Source: an uncultured Chloroflexota bacterium (lineage in GTDB: Bacteria; Chloroflexota; Dehalococcoidia; CAUJGQ01). Taken from it: 36,939 bases of DNA. Location: NCBI GenBank assembly GCA_937879875.1, contig CALFMN010000061.1, positions 1-36,939 on the forward strand. The letters run 5' to 3'. Position 1 is the first letter of the stretch. Each line of letters starts with the position of its first letter. Under the pieces are notes generated by a model. The model searched no databases. It was not told where the DNA came from and saw only the letters and a program-made list of their open reading frames with translations. The position numbers were made by a program, and so were the translations under genes. This document shows positions 8,541 through 17,201 of this stretch, one piece after another.

Positions 8541-9570
8541 ATGCGGGATGAGGCACGCCTGATCGGCGGCGCGAGTAGCCGTGCCTTTACCACCGCCGTC
8601 GCGGCGGAGTTGGGCGTCCCCGTCCTGCGGGCGGAGACACTGCGCTTCTCCGATGGCAACACCTTCGTGCGAATCCTGGACAATGTGCGCGGCCGCCACG
8701 TCTTCGTCGTGCAGTCCGTCTCCTATCCGGTCAATGATGCCTTCGTGGAGCTGCTATTCTGGGTGGATGCGGCCCGTCGCGCTTCGGCTGCCGAAGTCAC
8801 TGCAGTTATCCCCTTCTTCGGCTACGCCAAGGGCGACAAAAAGGACGAGCCGCGTGTGTCGATCAGGGCGCGGGTTTGCGCCGACTGTTTGGAGGCGGCC
8901 GGCGTGCAGCGGGTGCTCTTCATGGATCTGCATGCGCCGCAGATCCAGGGCTTCTTCCGCGTGCCCGTCGACCATCTCTATGCCATCGGTCCGCAGTGTG
9001 AGGATATGCGCGCCCTTGGGCTACGCTCGCCCGTGCTCGTCGCCTGCGACGCCGGTTTCGCCAAGAACGCGGTGCGGTACGCCCAGCAGCTACGCTGGCC
9101 GCTGGTGATCGGTGAGAAGCGCCGCGACGGCCATCGGGAGCGCATCGCCGAGGTTCAGCTTATTCGGCGAGCCCGTCGCGGGCTGTGATGCGGTGATGGT
9201 CGACGACTTCACTGCCTCCGGTGGCACCTTGACGGCAGTCGCCGAGGAGTTGCGCCGCCGCGGCGCCCGCAGCGTACGGGCCTACGTCTCACATGCTCCC
9301 CTCGCTCCAGGCGCCGCGGCTCTGCTGGACGGCTCGCCGATCGAGGAGATTGTTGCGACGGATAGCATCGAGCGGCTGGAAGGTCCGGCGCCGCAGCGCC
9401 TGCGCCGCATCACGGTGGCGCCGCTCTTCGCCCGCGCTATCGAAGCGATTCATCGCCGGGAAAGTATCAGTACCCTGTTCGCCGCCACCGGCTACGACCG
9501 GCCCCTTGCTGTAGCAGGGGATAGGGGACAGGAAACAGGGGCGTTTTCGGGCACTGAGAGCCAGCGCTAA
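8541..9570 (+). pseudogene. prs: Ribose-phosphate pyrophosphokinase, frameshifted
   Basis: PRPP synthetase homology runs through two frames. Frame one (ATG 8541, AGGAGG at 8528-8533) carries the N-terminal and middle parts: IGGASSRAF, RFSDGN, YAKGDKKDEPRVSIRARV and RVLFMDLHAPQIQGFF, up to GHRERIAEV near 9155, then runs into a stop at 9188. The match resumes one base later in LFGEPVAG and the PRPP-binding loop VDDFTASGGTL, continuing to the family end near SISTLF. One extra base between about 9153 and 9166 explains the break. Apart from the shift, the sequence is well conserved, so a recent mutation or a sequencing error is more likely than old decay. The last 30 residues after SISTLF (to 9570) match nothing in the family; a hairpin at 9502-9520 lies in that stretch. 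If the shift is real, the truncated product lacks the PRPP loop and should be inactive. Confidence 0.82.
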
Positions 9571-9728
9571 GCCGTCGAGATTCCGCACCAGGCGAGGCGC
9601 CGATGTAGCTGGTCTCCGTGAGGGCGGGACATCATGATCACGGCGGCTATGGTGCGTATCAGCCGCGGCGAGCCATGGAACCGTCTAAGCGTTCGGCTCG
9701 GGGCCGGAGGTGCAGATGAGGGTCGCGC

Positions 9729-10469
9729 TCAGCGCCCACGGCCGAGCCGCTCGATCAGGCTGCGCGGCAGGCCGGCCTCGGCCATCGCCGCCTGCGTGCG
9801 GGCGATCTCGTATTCCACGCGGTGGAAGCCAACCGTCTGTGCTTCGGTGTCGTAGATCGCGTAGGCCGCGCGCGCATCGCCGTCGCGCGGCTGACCCACG
9901 CTGCCCGGATTGAGAATCAGCCGGCGCTCGCCAAGCTCGAGCACGCTGCCTGCCGCCGGCTGAGTGTAGTCGAGGTCGAATACCGCCTCGCCGCCTTCGA
10001 CGAACACCAGCGGCACGTGGGTGTGGCCAACGAAGCTGAAACGTGCCGACATCAGCTCGAACTGCGCCAGTGCGCCTGGGATTGTGATCAGATATTCCCA
10101 GACAGGATCGCGCAGGCTGCCGTGCGCCAGTTGTATCCCTTCCAGCTCCAGCGTCCGCGGCAGCGCGCGCAGGAACGCACGATCCTCGTCGCCGAGTTGA
10201 TCGGCGTTCCAGGCGTTGGCCGCGGCGGCCGCCGGATTGAACTCCTCGGTATCGATCACATCGGTGGCCGCAAGATCGTGATTGCCGGCCACTGAATGAA
10301 AGGGCTGCCGGCGCAGCAGCGCCAGGCATTCTGCCGGCTGCGGTCCGTAGCCGACGAGGTCGCCCAACGACCACACGCGATCGAGCGACCGCTCGCTCTC
10401 CGCGTGCTTCAACACCGCTTCGAGCGCGGTCAGATTGGCGTGAACGTCGCTGACGACGGCGATGCGCAT
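9729..10469 (-). CDS. Calcineurin-like metallophosphoesterase
   Basis: A 246-residue phosphoesterase with all family motifs for a two-metal site: Asp8 and His10 in SDVHAN, Asp37 in SLGDLVGYGP, Asn63-His64 in AGNHDL, His116 in LAHGS, and His149/His151 in VGHTH. It starts directly at the first motif (MRIAVVSDVHAN), which fixes the N-terminus. It belongs to the small YfcE/MJ0936-like group, whose members hydrolyse phosphodiesters or phosphoesters in the cytoplasm; the substrate cannot be told from sequence. It points toward the frameshifted prs gene and ends 158 bases from it. Confidence 0.85.
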   Translation of the reverse strand: MRIAVVSDVHANLTALEAVLKHAESERSLDRVWSLGDLVGYGPQPAECLALLRRQPFHSVAGNHDLAATDVIDTEEFNPAAAAANAWNADQLGDEDRAFLRALPRTLELEGIQLAHGSLRDPVWEYLITIPGALAQFELMSARFSFVGHTHVPLVFVEGGEAVFDLDYTQPAAGSVLELGERRLILNPGSVGQPRDGDARAAYAIYDTEAQTVGFHRVEYEIARTQAAMAEAGLPRSLIERLGRGR

Positions 10470-10632
10470 GCGGGCGCGCTGTCCTCCGCATTCCCAGCAG
10501 ATCGTGATCTGAGCGTACGCCAGCGCTCGCCATCAGGCGAGAATGAGCCGAGCACGGAGCCAGACGGGCTTCGAGAACTGTACGCGCCGCCAGCCTGCTC
10601 TCGGGTCTGCGACCGATCGGCTGCAGCCCGGT

Positions 10633-11511
10633 TTACACGTATTGCAGCAGTTGCAACGTGATGCCGCTGAACTCCGTTGCGGGAATGGCGGAGCGCCGTG
10701 TGCCGGGCAGCACGCCGGGCTCGGCAGGCGAGGGGTTGAAGCCGCGGCGCCGCGCCTCGGTAAGGGCGGCGTCGAGGTCATCCACCTCGAAGGCGATCAC
10801 ACTCACCAGCCCGGCCGGGCGCGAGGCCAGCGGGCTGTCGGGTGAGGACGGCCCCAGCAGCTCAAGCATGGCGTCGCCGATGCCGAGCTGCCGGATGGTC
10901 ATCGCCGGCGCCACGACCTCGCCCGCGAGCGGCACGTCCATCACCTCACGCCAGAAGCGCGTGTCACCGTCGAGGTCCGGTGCGACAACGGCCAGGTGAT
11001 CCAGCCGCTTCAGCGGGAAGGCGTGCTTCGCAAGCCCCGACGCCTCGCGTCGCGCCCAGCGTTCCTCGTGCGAAGGGAAATACTGAATCAGCCGCAGGCC
11101 CACCGCATCCGCGTGCGGCCCGCGCACTTCCGCGATGTCGCAGACCTTCGCGCCGTCAGCGCCGTGCACCTCGCGAGACCGGCAATTCAGGCCATGCGTC
11201 TGCAGGCGGGTTACGGCCATTGCCAGATCACCGGTGCGCAGGACGACCCCGCTCAGTCCGCGCCCGGCCCCGGCCGTGGCAACGAACGCTTCGCCGTGCG
11301 TGCGCAGGGCAGCCGCACGGTCGGTTATGCCCAGCGCCTCGACGTAGAACCCGTTCGCGGCGGCGCCGACGAAAAAGCCGGCACTCTCGGTACCGGCGTC
11401 AGGGTGACGGGCGCCCGGGAACAGGGTCAGTCCCAGGCGTGCAAACGGCTCGGCCGCGGCCTGAGCATCGACGGCCGGCAGGATCACGTGATCGATCGCG
11501 TCGAACAGCAT
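10633..11511 (-). CDS. VOC superfamily protein with two glyoxalase-like domains
   Basis: A 292-residue protein made of two vicinal-oxygen-chelate halves. Residues 1-150 begin AIDHVILPAVD and residues 165-292 begin LKRLDHLAVVAPDL; each half has the beta-alpha-beta-beta-beta layout, with metal-ligand candidates His8 and the His of LDHLAVV, and Glu of LELLG. Such proteins include dioxygenases, lyases and isomerases; the N-terminal half resembles the PF13468-like group. It lies 114 bases downstream of the cobalamin operon on the same strand, but with a strong hairpin in between, so membership in that operon is doubtful. The ATG at 11511 has AAGGAGAGG about 8-12 bases upstream. Substrate unknown. 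Confidence 0.75.
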   Translation of the reverse strand: MLFDAIDHVILPAVDAQAAAEPFARLGLTLFPGARHPDAGTESAGFFVGAAANGFYVEALGITDRAAALRTHGEAFVATAGAGRGLSGVVLRTGDLAMAVTRLQTHGLNCRSREVHGADGAKVCDIAEVRGPHADAVGLRLIQYFPSHEERWARREASGLAKHAFPLKRLDHLAVVAPDLDGDTRFWREVMDVPLAGEVVAPAMTIRQLGIGDAMLELLGPSSPDSPLASRPAGLVSVIAFEVDDLDAALTEARRRGFNPSPAEPGVLPGTRRSAIPATEFSGITLQLLQYV

Positions 11512-11564
11512 GTGGCTGGCCTCTCCTTGATGATCCGCTCGGCTTCAGCGTCGCGCCTCGCTGA

Positions 11565-11585
11565 GCCGGCGCCGCGAGCGCCGGC
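11565..11585 (-). terminator. GC-rich hairpin after the cobalamin operon
   Basis: Perfect 8-bp inverted repeat GCCGGCGC / GCGCCGGC around a 5-base loop, 40 bases beyond the cobJ-cbiX stop and before the VOC gene. It lacks a T-run, so it may act as a processing or Rho-assisted stop rather than a classical terminator. Confidence 0.4.
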
Positions 11586-11625
11586 CCGCGGTGCCATCAT
11601 ACGGCCGAAGGCGCCGGCGGCGTCA

Positions 11626-13365
11626 TCAGCCCGATGCAGGCGAAGGCACCTCGACGTCGTGATCGAGGTGCAATGCTGTGCCGCGCAGGCCGTGGTTGTG
11701 GTCAGAGCCTTGCGGCAAGCCGAATACAGCCTCGAATCCTGCCATGCGCACACGGTACTTGCAGGTATCGCAGTTCGCCCGAGCCAGGCCGGCGCGCGCT
11801 TCACGAATCCGCTCGACGACCAGATCCACAAGCGGCGGCGCAGCGCCCAGCGGTGCGGCCGCTGTGAGGCGAATACCGGGCTGGCGCGCCGCGAGCGTGG
11901 AGGCGAGCCGGCGCATGCGCTCGACCAGGACGCCGGGGAACAGCATCTGCGGCGTCAGCACGATCTGCCGGGCGCCCAGGCGCACGCAGCGCTCGACGCC
12001 TGCCTCCACGTCGGGTTCCGCGAGCGCGATGAAGCAGGCCTCCACCAATGCGAAGCGGCGGCTCTCCGCCACGAGCCGGGCCGTCTTAAACAGGTCGCCG
12101 TTGCTGTCCGGATCGCGGCTGCCGCGACCGACCAGCAGGACCGCCGTCTCTTCGGGCTGCCACGCCCGTCCATCGGCTGAGACCGCGGCGCAGGCTTCGT
12201 GTGCGCGCTGGAGCAGGGTTTGGGCCACGGCGGCGTGCGCGCCGAGCGGCGTGGCATAGTCGAAGCGGATCTCGCGATGTTCTGCTCGCAGCCAGTGGAG
12301 GGCGGCCGGCACATCGTTCTTCTGATGCGTGGCCGCGCCAAGGAAGAGCGGCATCACGGTCAGCCGCCGGGCGCCCAGTTCGATCCGGCGCCGGACCGCC
12401 TCCACGATCGGCGGCTCGTTGAACTCAAGGAAGGCAGGCGTTACCGGCTCCGACAGGCGCTGCTCCACCGCCGCGGCGAAGGCATGGAATGCATGTTCGC
12501 CTTCGACATCGCGGCTGCCGTGACCGACGAGCACCACGCCGCTCGCCTCGGGGCCAGCAGCCGATGCGGCCGTGGATGTGTGCTCACGCTCGGCCGAGCG
12601 GTAGCCGCGCGGTGTGATCAGCCGGCCATTCCACGTCCGCGTGGCCAAGTTGCCGATCACAACCGTGGTCAGCATATCGACCCGCTCCACCGGCAACTCG
12701 GCGAGTGTGGAGATCACGACCTGCTGCCGCGCACGGTAGGCGTTCCGCACCAGTCCGACCGGCGTGTCAGGCGGGCGATGCCTTCGGAACAGCGCGATCG
12801 CGTCTGCGAGCTGCCGGCGGCGGCGTGCGCTCGCCGGGTTGTAGAGCACCGTAACGAAGTCGGCCGCGGCCGCTGCTTCGAGGCGGGCGCGAATCGCCTC
12901 CCAGGGCGTGAGCAGATCGCTCAGGCTGATCGCGCAGAAGTCATGACCGAGCGGAGCGCCCAGCAGCGCCGCGGCCGAGAGCGCCGCCGTCACGCCCGGC
13001 ACAACCTCGACCGGCAGATCGGTTGCGCCGCGCTCCTCCAGCAGCTCCAGCGCCAGCCCGGCGAGGCCGTAGACGCCGGCATCGCCGCTGCCGACCAGCG
13101 CCACGCGACGCCCGCTCAGCGCCAGCTCGACGGCCAGCTCGGCCCGCGCCCGCTCCTCGGTCAGCTCGCCGGGGTGGTAGGAGGCAGCCGGGAGCAGCGG
13201 GCGCAGCAGCTCCAGATAGAGCCGGTAGCCGACGATCTCGTCCGCGGCGCCCAGGCAGCGTTCGGCCTGGCGCGTCAACAGCTCGGGATCGCCGGGGCCC
13301 GTGCCGACGATGAAGAGCGCCCCGCCCATGCCCGACTCAGCCGGGGCAGCGCCGTCCCGCATCAT
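11626..13365 (-). CDS. cobJ-cbiX: Fusion of precorrin-3B C17-methyltransferase and sirohydrochlorin cobaltochelatase
   Basis: A 579-residue two-enzyme fusion. Residues 14-250 are CobJ/CbiH, the SAM-dependent enzyme that methylates C17 with ring contraction (FIVGTGPGDPELLT, GSGDAGVYGLAG, VEVVPGVTAALSAAA, TVLYNPASARRR). Residues 268-530 are a long-form CbiX, which inserts cobalt: an active half starting VVLVGHGSRD with the second metal His in GAATHQKNDVP, and a second half in which GHGS has become GRGS, as usual for long CbiX. The tail has Cys532-x2-Cys535 (NCDTCKYR) and clustered histidines (DHNH, HLDHD), like the Fe-S and His-rich tail of Bacillus CbiX. It is the last gene of the operon; the start overlaps the cbiG stop as ATGA, with GGAGG just upstream. 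The N-terminal Met could also be residue 2 or 13. Confidence 0.88.
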   Translation of the reverse strand: MMRDGAAPAESGMGGALFIVGTGPGDPELLTRQAERCLGAADEIVGYRLYLELLRPLLPAASYHPGELTEERARAELAVELALSGRRVALVGSGDAGVYGLAGLALELLEERGATDLPVEVVPGVTAALSAAALLGAPLGHDFCAISLSDLLTPWEAIRARLEAAAAADFVTVLYNPASARRRRQLADAIALFRRHRPPDTPVGLVRNAYRARQQVVISTLAELPVERVDMLTTVVIGNLATRTWNGRLITPRGYRSAEREHTSTAASAAGPEASGVVLVGHGSRDVEGEHAFHAFAAAVEQRLSEPVTPAFLEFNEPPIVEAVRRRIELGARRLTVMPLFLGAATHQKNDVPAALHWLRAEHREIRFDYATPLGAHAAVAQTLLQRAHEACAAVSADGRAWQPEETAVLLVGRGSRDPDSNGDLFKTARLVAESRRFALVEACFIALAEPDVEAGVERCVRLGARQIVLTPQMLFPGVLVERMRRLASTLAARQPGIRLTAAAPLGAAPPLVDLVVERIREARAGLARANCDTCKYRVRMAGFEAVFGLPQGSDHNHGLRGTALHLDHDVEVPSPASG

Positions 13366-14435
13366 CCATCCTCCGTAAGGTGCGCAACGGCGATCGTCGC
13401 ATGGGCCGACTTGCGCTTGCTCACGATCAGGGCGCCGCCCCGCGCGGCGAGAATCGCGGCCGGCTCGCAGACGCCGCCGGCGCCGACGGCACTCAGCACA
13501 ATGGCGGAGCGCTGCCAGTCGCCCGGCGCCGCGTTCAGTTCAGCGCTGCTGAAGCTGAGCGTCGGGACAGCGAAGCGGGCCGCCAGGGCCGCCATCGCCG
13601 GGTCGTCGCAGCGGCGATCGATGGTGGCGACCGCGGCCACGCACGCGGGCGCGAGCCCCGCCTCGTCCAGCACGGCCTCCGCCAGCCCGATCAGTTCCTC
13701 CGGGGGCGCGCCCCGGCTGCAACCGGCTCCGAGCATCAGCACCGGCGGCCGCATGATCACCCGTAGCAACGTCGGCGGCAGTGCGACTTCGCTCCGGCAG
13801 GAGATCACAATCGCGGCAGCGTCGTCTGAACCAGTCTCACTCGCGTTCGCAATCGTGCGCAGGCGCGCCGCGCCGGCTGCGGCCAGCCAGTCGCGCGAAC
13901 CGCGGTCTTGCAGCACGGCCATGGGCTCGCCGTTTACGAGCGCTGCCGAGACGCGCGTGAGGTCGCTTCCCGCATCGACGCGCCAGCCACGCTCGCTCGC
14001 GATCATGTCGAGCGCCGGCAGCCCAGCCGCCTCGCTCGCGGTCGTAATTACCGGCACGGCGCCGATGGCGCCGGCGATGCGCGTGGCCAGGGTATTGGCG
14101 CCGCCGAGATGGCCGCCAACCAGACTGATGACGAAACGGCCCGCATCGTCGACGACCACGACGGCAGGATCTTCACGCTTGTCGCGCAGCAGCGGCGCCA
14201 CGGCGCGCACGGCGATGCCCGACGCCATGATCAATACCAGTCCCCGCGCCCACTCGAACTCTGCCGCCACGGCCGCCAGCACGCCGCCCTCGTACGCGCA
14301 CGAATCGGCGGCGGCAAACCGCGCGGGCAGCAGCGCCCGCGCGCCGGGCAGCGCCGCGGCAATTCGTTGAGCGAGTGCACTGCCGGCGCGCGAAACCGCG
14401 ACAATCGAAATAGGGGACGGCAGTTGCTGCGTCAC
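13362..14435 (-). CDS. cbiG: Cobalt-precorrin-5A hydrolase CbiG
   Basis: A 357-residue protein that opens the delta-lactone of cobalt-precorrin-5A and releases acetaldehyde. The N-terminal CbiG domain has the typical GLVLIMASGIAVRAVAPLL and ISLVGGHLGGANTLA stretches; the C-terminal CobE/CbiG_C domain (about 225-350) has PVLMLGAGCSRGAPPEELI and LSAVGAGGVCEPAAILAA. Its presence points to the oxygen-independent style of corrin ring contraction, since the aerobic route uses CobG or CobZ, which are not here. GTG start overlapping the cobM stop (GTGA); the stop overlaps the cobJ-cbiX start. Confidence 0.93.
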   Translation of the reverse strand: MTQQLPSPISIVAVSRAGSALAQRIAAALPGARALLPARFAAADSCAYEGGVLAAVAAEFEWARGLVLIMASGIAVRAVAPLLRDKREDPAVVVVDDAGRFVISLVGGHLGGANTLATRIAGAIGAVPVITTASEAAGLPALDMIASERGWRVDAGSDLTRVSAALVNGEPMAVLQDRGSRDWLAAAGAARLRTIANASETGSDDAAAIVISCRSEVALPPTLLRVIMRPPVLMLGAGCSRGAPPEELIGLAEAVLDEAGLAPACVAAVATIDRRCDDPAMAALAARFAVPTLSFSSAELNAAPGDWQRSAIVLSAVGAGGVCEPAAILAARGGALIVSKRKSAHATIAVAHLTEDG

Positions 14436-15247
14436 GCTTCCCCCGCCTCAGTGCTGTTCGCCGCACCGACGCCCTTGCGGTGGCGCTGCGTGTATGCCGG
14501 GTCATAGAGGTTCGAGCGGTGCAGCGCTCCGGCGCCGCGCAGCGCCGGACCGAGCGCCCTGCCGACGAGGATCAGCGCCTGGAGTTGCAGCTGCGCCGCC
14601 TTGCTCTGGCCGGCGATATCGGCCAGCGTCCCGCGCAGCACCAGTTCCTCCTCCCAGGTCGCACGATACACCACGGCCGCGGGTGTCTCCGGGGCGTAGC
14701 CGCCGGCCAGCAGTTCGGCCACGACCTGCTCGATCAGCGGGATGCTGAGGAAGATCACCAGGGTTGCGCCGTGGGTCGCCAGATCGCGCAAGCGCTCACC
14801 CTCCGGCAGTGAGGTGCGGCCGGCCATACGCGTGAAGATCACCGTCTGCGAGACGTCGGGCACCGTCAACTCAGCGCCCAGCAGCGCCGCGGCGGCGAAG
14901 GCCGAGCTGACGCCGGGCACGATCGTGTACGGGATGCCCGCCCGTTCGAGCAGGTGCAACTGTTCGTGCATCGCGCCGTAGATCGAAGGATCGCCGCTCT
15001 GCACCCGCGCGACCGTCTTCCCGGCCTGCGCCGCTTCGATCAGCCGCTCGGCGGTCTGTTCGAGCGTCAACGCGGCGCTGCCGATCAGCTCGGCGCCGGG
15101 CGGCGCGTGCGCGGCGATCCCCGGATGAACGAGTGAGTCGGCATAGATCACCAGGTCCGCCCGCCTGATGATCTCTCGACCGCGAATCGTCAGCAGATCG
15201 GGCGCACCCGGTCCCGCGCCGATGAAGTAGACGTGACCGGCCATCAT
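14432..15247 (-). CDS. cobM: Precorrin-4 C11-methyltransferase
   Basis: A 271-residue SAM-dependent tetrapyrrole methylase (CobM/CbiF) that methylates C11. Family signatures: VYFIGAGPGAPDLLTIRG at the N-terminus, VIYADSLV, ARVQSGDPSIYGAMHEQ, TIVPGVSSAFAAAA, and the CobM-typical QTVIFTRMAGRT. Length is normal for the family. The ATG overlaps the cobI stop (ATGA), with GGAGGG about 6 bases upstream; the next codon but one is a second possible Met. The tail after RSNLYDPAYTQRHRK is poorly conserved. Confidence 0.94.
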   Translation of the reverse strand: MMAGHVYFIGAGPGAPDLLTIRGREIIRRADLVIYADSLVHPGIAAHAPPGAELIGSAALTLEQTAERLIEAAQAGKTVARVQSGDPSIYGAMHEQLHLLERAGIPYTIVPGVSSAFAAAALLGAELTVPDVSQTVIFTRMAGRTSLPEGERLRDLATHGATLVIFLSIPLIEQVVAELLAGGYAPETPAAVVYRATWEEELVLRGTLADIAGQSKAAQLQLQALILVGRALGPALRGAGALHRSNLYDPAYTQRHRKGVGAANSTEAGEA

Positions 15248-15957
15248 CCCTCCCTCCGCTGCAGCAACGCGATCGTGAAGTAGTCGCGGGCGGCCAGGTC
15301 AAGCGCCTCCTGCCCATGGGCGATCTCCTGTTCCGGCCAGCCGAGCCGCCGCACGGCGGTCAGCTCGGCGCCATCGCCCGCGCTGCGCAGGAGATCGGCA
15401 AGCTGCTCGGGCGCGGCGCTCGGCTTGAGCAGCGCAAGCGTGCGGCATGCGCCGGCCAGCGCGTCCAGCACCGGCCGCGGCGCGCTGGCCGGCGCAATGC
15501 CGACGGCTTCGTCCCACATCGCCAGCGGTATTCCGGCGAGGGCTGCAGCGGCGAGCGGAGAGGCGATACCGGGCACCGCCTCGATGCGCGGCACGGGACG
15601 ACGGTTGCGCAGCGCCGCGGCGAGGTATTGAAAGGTGCTGTAGAGGGACGGGTCGCCTTCGGTCACAAAGGCCGCATCTTCGCCCGTCGCGAGCAGCGCC
15701 GCGACCTCCCCGGCCAGCTCCTGCCAGCGCGCGATCAGCGCGGCGCGCTCCCGCAGCGGCGGGCAAACGAGCTCGACAATGCGTTGCCGCTCCGGCGCCA
15801 GATGCGGCCGCACGATCGTGCCGGCCATGCTGCGGCCCGTCGCTGTCGCCGGCAGGAAGACCACGGGCACGCGTTGCAGGATCCTCAGCCCCTTGAGCGT
15901 GATCAGCTCCGGATCGCCCGGGCCGGCGCCGATGCCGTAGAGGATGCCAGCGCTCAC
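15244..15957 (-). CDS. cobI: Precorrin-2 C20-methyltransferase
   Basis: A 237-residue SAM-dependent methylase (CobI/CbiL) that methylates C20 of (cobalt-)precorrin-2. Signatures: LYGIGAGPGDPELITLKG, VVFLPAT, AAFVTEGDPSLYSTFQYL and IEAVPGIASPLAAAA. The sequence alone does not tell whether the substrate already contains cobalt; the CbiX domain in the same operon would supply cobalt-factor II. GTG start overlapping the cobL stop (GTGA). Confidence 0.94.
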   Translation of the reverse strand: MSAGILYGIGAGPGDPELITLKGLRILQRVPVVFLPATATGRSMAGTIVRPHLAPERQRIVELVCPPLRERAALIARWQELAGEVAALLATGEDAAFVTEGDPSLYSTFQYLAAALRNRRPVPRIEAVPGIASPLAAAALAGIPLAMWDEAVGIAPASAPRPVLDALAGACRTLALLKPSAAPEQLADLLRSAGDGAELTAVRRLGWPEQEIAHGQEALDLAARDYFTIALLQRREG

Positions 15958-17201
15958 GCGTCTGCCTCCGGCCGCGTCAGCGTTGTGACGAAGACCGGCC
16001 CCAATGGCTCAAGCCGCGTGCCGTCGCCGAGCGGAGTGCCGCGCGCGATCGACACCTGCACGACCTCCGCGGGCCAGCCGCGTCGCGCCGCGAACGCCTG
16101 CCACTGCGCCAGGCTCTCCAGACGCGCGAAGTTCGCCACGATCCGCCCCGCCGGCAGCAGGGCCGCGGCCGCCGCTTCCAACACGTCGACCAGCGCCGCG
16201 CCCGCACCGCCGATGAAGATGCCGTCCGGACGGGGCAGATCGGTGAGTACAGCCGGCGCTGCGCCCGCAACAATCGCCAGGTTCGGCCGTGGCTGCCGCA
16301 CCAGGTTGCGTTCCAGAATCGCCAGTTGTTCGGCATCGCGCTCGATCGCGCACACCCGGCCGTGCGGCATCAAGCCAGCCGCTTCGATCGCCAGCGAGCC
16401 GGAACCGGCGCCGACATCCCAGACGACAGAGCGTTGCCATGGCTCCAGTTTGCTCAGCGCAATCGCCCGCACCTCGGCCTTGGTGATCTGGCCGCGTGCG
16501 CTCGCGTAGTACGCCTCGCTGAGGCCGAATCCGGCGCCGGCCGGCGCAGCGCAGGCATCGCGCTCGATCACCAGCAGGTTGAGCGGGTCGAAGGCCTGGC
16601 CGGCAAGCTCGTCGAGCCGGCAGCGCACAAGCCGCTCCGCCGCACCGCCCAGACGCTCACAGACCGTGGCGCGGGCGTTCTCCATGCCGGCGCGGCGCAG
16701 CGCCTCGGCCACGTGCGCGGGGGTGTTGTCGTGGTCGGTGAGGATGGCGATCAGGCGGCCGCGCAACGCCGGCGCGACGATGCCTGCGAGCGGTCGGCCG
16801 TGGGCCGACAGCACCGTCGCCTCCTGCCATGGCAGCCCCAATCGCGCGAAAGCCAGGGCCACGGAGCCGGCAACCGGATGGATGCACACGCGCTCGGCGC
16901 CGAGCCGCTGCGCCAGCACAGGTCCGATGCCGTAGAAGCTCGGATCGCCCGACGCGAGCACGACGGCGCGCCGCTGGCCGATGCTCCGCTCGAGCAGAGC
17001 GGCGAGCGCGTCGATGTTGGAGCGGATTGTGAAGCGCTCCGCGGCGTGAGCCGGGAAGAATCCCAGGTGGCGGGCGCCGCCGCAGAGCAGGTCGGCAGCC
17101 TCGACGAGGGCGCGCTGCGGCGGGGCCAGCGTCTCCGCGCCGCCGTCGCCGATGCCGACGACGTGCACCACCGGCCAGGCAGTCGTCTCGCTCTGGCTCA
17201 T
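15954..17201 (-). CDS. cobL: Precorrin-6Y methyltransferase/decarboxylase (CbiE-CbiT fusion)
   Basis: A 415-residue bifunctional enzyme that methylates C5 and C15 and removes the C12 acetate carboxyl group. Residues 10-205 are the CbiE methylase (VVGIGDGGAETL, VVLASGDPSFYGIGP, HPVAGSVALAFARLG). Residues 225-410 are the CbiT methyltransferase, with SAM-binding motif VWDVGAGSGSLAIEAA and IFIGGAGAALVDVLEAA; ARGQITKAEVRA marks the CbiT start. ATG start overlapping the cbiD stop (ATGA). The two halves are separate genes in many anaerobic producers; the fusion is usual in CobL. Confidence 0.94.
   Translation of the reverse strand: MSQSETTAWPVVHVVGIGDGGAETLAPPQRALVEAADLLCGGARHLGFFPAHAAERFTIRSNIDALAALLERSIGQRRAVVLASGDPSFYGIGPVLAQRLGAERVCIHPVAGSVALAFARLGLPWQEATVLSAHGRPLAGIVAPALRGRLIAILTDHDNTPAHVAEALRRAGMENARATVCERLGGAAERLVRCRLDELAGQAFDPLNLLVIERDACAAPAGAGFGLSEAYYASARGQITKAEVRAIALSKLEPWQRSVVWDVGAGSGSLAIEAAGLMPHGRVCAIERDAEQLAILERNLVRQPRPNLAIVAGAAPAVLTDLPRPDGIFIGGAGAALVDVLEAAAAALLPAGRIVANFARLESLAQWQAFAARRGWPAEVVQVSIARGTPLGDGTRLEPLGPVFVTTLTRPEADA

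Noticed and set aside
13023..13313. Arg/Pro/Ala-rich 96-codon frame within cobJ
   Set aside because: Composition-driven shadow of the methyltransferase gene.
12199..14370. A 723-codon open frame on the plus strand over cobJ-cbiX and cbiG
   Set aside because: Low-complexity, Arg/Ala-rich product, opposite two well-conserved cobalamin genes. High-GC DNA commonly gives such long antisense frames.
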